DNA from: Halobacteria archaeon
GTDB lineage: Archaea; Halobacteriota; Syntropharchaeia; Alkanophagales; Methanospirareceae
NCBI GenBank assembly: GCA_029932715.1
Contig: JAOZPO010000044.1
Location: 1-9,614 of the forward strand
Reading direction: 5' to 3'
DNA: 9,614 nucleotides
Below are positions 6,389 to 9,614 of the stretch, piece by piece. Both the position numbers and the translations under genes were made by a program. Numbering within the stretch: position 1 is the first letter of the stretch; every line of letters begins with the position of its first letter. The notes under the pieces are model-generated. The model did not search any database. It was not told the origin of the DNA and saw nothing but the letters and a program-made list of their open reading frames with translations.

Positions 6389-8584
6389 TCACGCATACGC
6401 GTATTTCACGAAATCCTCCACCTTCTCACTGAAATCCGCATCAGGCGTTGTAGTTGGTCTCACATTCTTGATAGCAGCTTCAAAATGCTTCTTCTCTATT
6501 AATATCTTCTTTATCGCTCCTTTCATGTGCGCTTCACTTATACCGGGCGCGATAAATTCACGTAACGCATTCATCACTGCCTCTTTAACAATCGCAGCTA
6601 TATCAGAGCCAACATAACCCTCTGTTCTTTCCGCAAGTTCATTCACATCCACGTCCTCTCCTATTGGCTTGCCTTTTAGATGCACCTCAAATATCTTCTC
6701 CCGCTCCTCTTTATCCGGTATTTGGATATATATCAGCCGGTCAAGCCTACCGGGTCTTAGTAACGCGGAATCTACCATGTCAGGTCTGTTTGTGGCTCCT
6801 ATGACAATCACCTCTTTCAACTCCTCTAAGCCGTCCATCTCGGTTAACATCTGCGAAACCACCCGCTCTGTTACGTGAGAATCATAACCTGAACCCCGTA
6901 CCGGTGTAACGGAATCTATCTCATCCAGGAAGATGATACAAGGAGCTGCCTGTTTCGCCTTACGGAATATCTCACGAACTGCCTTCTCTGTCTCTCCTAC
7001 CCATTTCGATAGCAGTTCCGGACCTTTGATACTTATGAAATTCGCTTCGCTCTCGTTCGCAACTGCCTTCACCAGCATCGTCTTCCCTGTGCCAGGAGCA
7101 CCAAACAGAAGGATACCTGCCGGTGGTTTTGAATTTAAATATGTAAAAGCGTCAGGGAATTTCAGCGGCCATTCTACAACCTCTTTCAATTCCTGTTTCG
7201 CATGTTCCAGTCCTCCTATGTCGTCCCATTTAACGTTCGGCACTTCTACAAATACCTCTCTGAGTGCAGAAGGTTCTGTGCTCTTTAACGCTTCTGTGAA
7301 ATCCTCTTTTGTTACTTTCAGCTTCTCTATCACTTCCTGTGGAATCTCATGCTCCATGTCTATCTCTGGTAGTATTCTACGCACAGCGCGCATTGCCGCT
7401 TCTTTACACAGCGTAGCGAGGTCCGCACCGACAAACCCATGCGTGAACTCTGCAAACTCCTTTAGATTTACTTCATTAGACAGTGGCATACCCCTCGTAT
7501 GCACCTGCAATATCTGCTCACGCCCATTCCTGTTTGGTATGCCTATCTCTATTTCACGGTCAAAACGACCGCCCCGTCTTAACGCTTCATCCAGTGCGTT
7601 TGGTCTGTTCGTAGCACCAACTATTACTACCTGCCCTCTCGATTCCAGGCCATCCATCAATGATAGAAGCTGAGCTACTACCCGCCTTTCTACTTCGCCC
7701 ATTGTCTCCCCCCTTTTCGGGGCAATGGAATCCAGTTCATCAATGAAGATAATAGAGGGTGCTGTCTTTGTACCCTCTTCAAATATATCACGCAGGTGTT
7801 TCTCACTCTCACCATAGAACTTGCTCATTATTTCAGGACCCGATATGGAATAGAAATTTGCGTCGGTTTCATTCGCTACCGCTTTTGCTATCAATGTCTT
7901 TCCCGTTCCCGGAGGTCCGTGCAAGAGAACGCCCTTTGGCGGGGCTATACCCAAACGCTCGAATAACTCAGGATGACGCAGTGGCAGCTCTATCATCTCC
8001 CTGATCTGCCCTATCTCGCGTTGTAGCCCGCCAATATCTTCGTAAGTTATGTGTGGTACTCCTATTTGCCCCTCCCGCGCCTTACGAAGCACAATTTCGG
8101 TATCTACCCTTGGTATCACAGTGCCTAATGGGATAGTATTGGTAACCACAAATGTGATGGGATTGCCAAGCATTTCCAGCCTTATAATCTGACCTTTTGT
8201 AATTGGTCGCCCTTTCAATATCCTTGCTATGTAGCGCTCACCGCCTGAAATGTTTAGTGGCTGCGTGGGCTCAAGTATAACCCTCTTTGCCTCCTGTACT
8301 TTCGTCTTCCTTACTCGCACACGGTCATCAATAGCAATGCCTGCATTGCTCCTTATGTTACCGTCAATGCGTATTATTGCCCTGTTGTTGTCAGATGAAT
8401 AGCCAGGCCATACAATACCTGTTGCAATATTCTTACCTTCTATCTCTATTACATCACCGCTTACGAGATTCAGCTTTCGCATCATCGCCGTATCTATTCT
8501 CGCTATTCCCCGCCCTGCATCCCTGTGATACGCCTCCGCTACTCTCAATGTGACCACATTCTCTTCTTCTCTCTCGTCTTTCAT
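6389..8584 (-). CDS. cdc48: AAA+ unfoldase/segregase Cdc48 (VCP/p97, VAT type)
   Basis: A hexameric double-ring ATPase that extracts and unfolds proteins, in archaea alone or feeding the 20S proteasome. The 731-residue protein (numbered from the ATG at 8584) has the N-terminal double-psi barrel substrate domain (about 10-175), D1 with Walker A GPPGTGKT (223-230), Walker B IIFIDELD (278-285) and GRFDRE arginine region, and D2 with Walker A GAPGTGKT (495-502), Walker B IIFLDEID (550-557) and RPGRLDR. Pore loops carry aromatics in both rings: KFYGE in D1 and KWVGE in D2, as in archaeal VAT. The protein ends KYAYA, whose penultimate Tyr resembles the HbYX proteasome-docking tail. The start was chosen because AGGTGA (8598-8593) lies 8 nt before this ATG; an in-frame GTG at 8596 sits inside that site and is a weaker choice (735 residues). 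Both ATPase sites look intact. Confidence 0.97.
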   Translation of the reverse strand: MKDEREEENVVTLRVAEAYHRDAGRGIARIDTAMMRKLNLVSGDVIEIEGKNIATGIVWPGYSSDNNRAIIRIDGNIRSNAGIAIDDRVRVRKTKVQEAKRVILEPTQPLNISGGERYIARILKGRPITKGQIIRLEMLGNPITFVVTNTIPLGTVIPRVDTEIVLRKAREGQIGVPHITYEDIGGLQREIGQIREMIELPLRHPELFERLGIAPPKGVLLHGPPGTGKTLIAKAVANETDANFYSISGPEIMSKFYGESEKHLRDIFEEGTKTAPSIIFIDELDSIAPKRGETMGEVERRVVAQLLSLMDGLESRGQVVIVGATNRPNALDEALRRGGRFDREIEIGIPNRNGREQILQVHTRGMPLSNEVNLKEFAEFTHGFVGADLATLCKEAAMRAVRRILPEIDMEHEIPQEVIEKLKVTKEDFTEALKSTEPSALREVFVEVPNVKWDDIGGLEHAKQELKEVVEWPLKFPDAFTYLNSKPPAGILLFGAPGTGKTMLVKAVANESEANFISIKGPELLSKWVGETEKAVREIFRKAKQAAPCIIFLDEIDSVTPVRGSGYDSHVTERVVSQMLTEMDGLEELKEVIVIGATNRPDMVDSALLRPGRLDRLIYIQIPDKEEREKIFEVHLKGKPIGEDVDVNELAERTEGYVGSDIAAIVKEAVMNALREFIAPGISEAHMKGAIKKILIEKKHFEAAIKNVRPTTTPDADFSEKVEDFVKYAYA

Positions 8585-8592
8585 ATCCTCTC

Positions 8593-8598
8593 TCACCT
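8593..8598 (-). promoter_or_regulatory. Ribosome binding site of cdc48
   Basis: AGGTGA on the minus strand, 8 nt before the ATG at 8584. It overlaps the alternative GTG codon at 8596-8594 and therefore argues for the ATG as the true start. Confidence 0.7.
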
Positions 8599-8623
8599 AT
8601 TCTTCTGAGATACCTGCTATGTT

Positions 8624-8636
8624 TATTATTTTTAAT
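8624..8636 (-). promoter_or_regulatory. Likely TATA region of cdc48
   Basis: The minus strand reads ATTAAAAATAATA here, about 40-52 nt before the ATG at 8584. A TATA box in this run would give a start near 8603-8607 and a leader of about 20 nt containing the ribosome site. A T9 tract lies just upstream (8646-8638), where transcription from the preceding minus-strand unit could end. Confidence 0.5.
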
Positions 8637-8997
8637 CAAAAAAAAACCTTAATGTGACTTCTTCTTCATCGTAAACAACATACTTAACGCTTCTATTGGT
8701 GATTTCCTCATCGATAATTGCCTTCAGCAGCTCCCACTCTGCTGGCTGTGGGGTTACGGTTTCCAGCTAAAGTTCCATCGCCGTCATAATCTCTTTTAAC
8801 GCTGATTACTCTGTCTCCCCAAATGCGGACAGCTTTTCTGTGGAACCACTGCGATGTAACCTCGCTGTAGAATATCTCTATTGCGTGCTTTTTCCATGTC
8901 ACCAAAATCATCCTCAAAAATACTGTGACCACAATAACAGATACTTGACAGCCTCCTCATCTTCTGAATCCGTAAATATAACTGTTATATCTCCCAT
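8632..8997 (-). pseudogene. Probable decayed small gene read through three frames
   Basis: No single frame is open, but coherent protein-like segments follow one another on the minus strand. The first starts MGDITVIFTDSEDEEAVKY at ATG 8997, with AGGAG (9010-9006) 8 nt upstream, the same spacing as in cdc48. A second frame continues CYCGHSIFEDDFGDMEKAR (from 8939). A third gives EIFYSEVTSQWFHRKAVRIW and DYDGDGTLAG (about 8878 to 8765). The first frame then resumes as ETVTPQPAEWELLKAIIDEE... and ends YDEEEVTLRFFFD with TAA at 8634-8632. The frame changes sum to zero, so the outer segments share one frame. The pieces would make about 120 residues, acidic, with a CYC motif that could bind metal. 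I do not recognise the family. Sequencing errors could explain the breaks instead of decay. It lies 47 nt upstream of cdc48 in the same direction. Confidence 0.5.
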
Positions 8998-9005
8998 GCT
9001 GTCTT

Positions 9006-9010
9006 CTCCT
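9006..9010 (-). promoter_or_regulatory. Ribosome binding site of the decayed gene
   Basis: AGGAG on the minus strand lies 8 nt before the ATG at 8997. This is the main reason to believe that a real translation start once operated, or still operates, here. Confidence 0.5.
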
Positions 9011-9024
9011 ATCTCACAGCAAAC

Positions 9025-9063
9025 TGCGCCGTAGCCTAGCTGTTAGGTGAAGTCTTCGGCGCA
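9025..9063. repeat. 7-bp perfect inverted repeat with a tRNA-like layout
   Basis: TGCGCCG (9025-9031) is fully complementary to CGGCGCA (9057-9063). Between them, on the + strand, come TA and a D-arm-like hairpin GCCT-AGCTGTT-AGGT (9034-9048), then 8 nt that include half of a GAAG/CTTC palindrome. This resembles a tRNA acceptor stem plus D arm with the anticodon and T arms missing. It lies between the methyltransferase stop (minus strand) and the decayed gene's ribosome site; no T-run follows, so it is not a clear terminator. Confidence 0.55.
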
Positions 9064-9066
9064 TAG

Positions 9067-9614
9067 TCAATCCTTTGAAATTAGTTTAAAATAAAGTAGT
9101 GCTCCATTCCTGAAATCATACGAAGTAAAACGAAAACCTTTCATTTCAAATATTTCTTTTAATTCATTTTCTGAATATAATTCTCCCTGAATAACACTTT
9201 GTTTTTGATTTCTCTCTGCTACAGGGACGCTACAAATAAATATGCCTTGATTCTTTAACACTCTTTTTACTTCTTTGATAACACTATTCAAATCACTAAA
9301 GAAATTTAAAGATAGATTGCATATACAAATATCAAAAAGCTTATCTTGAAATGGTAATTCTTCAGCACTACATACAAATAATTCGGGATTTTTGAAACCA
9401 GCTTTAGTAAATTTTTTATACGCTATTCTTAATAAGCCTTCACTTATATCTATTCCCATATAGTTATTATCACAGGGCAGTATCTCAGATAGGTTTCCAC
9501 TCCCTGTTGCTAATTCTAAAACGTTGCTATTATGAACACTACTAAATTCATTTTTTAGAAATAGCGTATGTTTTTCGATAGAAGCTTCGAACTTTTTTGG
9601 GAATATTGACTTGG
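9067..9614 (-). CDS. Class I SAM-dependent methyltransferase, partial at window edge
   Basis: The frame ends with TGA at 9069-9067 and stays open to the window edge, so the N-terminus is missing; at least 181 residues are visible. A Met at 9459 lies after motif I and is therefore not the start. The Rossmann-fold marks are VLELATGSGNLS (motif I, SAM-binding Gly-rich loop, about 9505-9470), then YMGIDIS with the acidic residue that should bind the ribose of SAM, CSAEELPF (adenine side) and FDICICNLSLNFFSD (motif IV region), with VKRVLKNQGIFICSVP after it. This matches the broad UbiE-like Methyltransf_11/25 group, which acts on small molecules, lipids or proteins; the substrate cannot be inferred. 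Base composition is clearly more AT-rich than the rest of the window, with many AAA, ATA and TTT codons, which suggests acquisition by transfer. Confidence 0.85.
   Translation of the reverse strand, partial: KSIFPKKFEASIEKHTLFLKNEFSSVHNSNVLELATGSGNLSEILPCDNNYMGIDISEGLLRIAYKKFTKAGFKNPELFVCSAEELPFQDKLFDICICNLSLNFFSDLNSVIKEVKRVLKNQGIFICSVPVAERNQKQSVIQGELYSENELKEIFEMKGFRFTSYDFRNGALLYFKLISKD

Noticed and set aside
6933..7673. 246-codon open frame on the + strand opposite cdc48
   Set aside because: It is the complement of highly conserved AAA+ ATPase sequence on the minus strand; its translation is Ser/Phe-rich and resembles no domain.
8840..9034. 64-codon + strand open frame near the right end
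   Set aside because: The minus-strand reading of the same bases gives better protein-like segments with a proper ribosome site; this frame ends in a Ser/Pro/Gln-rich tail without features.
9025..9063. A complete tRNA gene
   Set aside because: Only an acceptor-like stem and a D-arm-like hairpin are present; there is no anticodon arm, T arm or TTC motif within a normal distance.
1..9614. CRISPR array, transposon ends, phage or defence module
   Set aside because: No regularly spaced repeats, transposase, integrase, nuclease or toxin-antitoxin-like genes were found on either strand; the only repeats are short single pairs.

Overview
The window looks archaeal, most likely from a euryarchaeal (Halobacteriota-type) lineage. 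The evidence is a tRNA-Tyr gene with a bulge-helix-bulge intron, a C1-G72 acceptor pair and no encoded CCA; an archaeal Pus10; a two-ring Cdc48/VAT ATPase; AT-rich TATA-like boxes about 25-30 nt before likely transcription starts; and Shine-Dalgarno sites matching AGGAGGTGA. A moderate-GC methanogen or anaerobic methane/alkane oxidiser (ANME-1-like) would fit, but that is a guess from style and not a demonstrated assignment.

Layout. Positions 1-242 carry no convincing gene but hold several small inverted repeats and the signals for the next gene. On the + strand follow a stomatin/slipin membrane protein (243-1028), a hairpin plus T-tract terminator, the molybdenum/tungsten cofactor enzyme MoeA (1096-2406), a short spacer with a 9-bp direct repeat and a tRNA promoter, and an intron-containing tRNA-Tyr(GTA) (2550-2670). 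Next is a tight + strand cluster: Pus10 tRNA pseudouridine synthase, an unrecognised small protein, and a ClC-type chloride channel/transporter with two CBS domains (to 6379). This meets, tail to tail with a 9-nt gap, a minus-strand cdc48 gene (8584 down to 6389). Upstream of cdc48 on the same strand lie a small gene that reads only through several frames (8997-8632, probable pseudogene), a 7-bp stem inverted repeat with a tRNA-like look, and an AT-rich SAM-dependent methyltransferase cut by the window edge.

How it works together. The genes are mostly housekeeping: membrane organisation, molybdopterin chemistry, tRNA maturation, ion transport and protein unfolding. The closest functional link is tRNA-Tyr beside pus10, whose product makes pseudouridine 54/55 in the T arm of such tRNAs. 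The right end (8632-9614) is the accessory part, with a broken gene, an odd stem structure and a gene of different base composition.

I see no CRISPR array, transposase, phage module or defence system. The points most worth checking are the two possible frameshifted genes (near 4478 and 8632-8997), the unusual ClC pore residues, the tRNA intron with its CG-rich palindrome, and the tRNA-like stem at 9025-9063.
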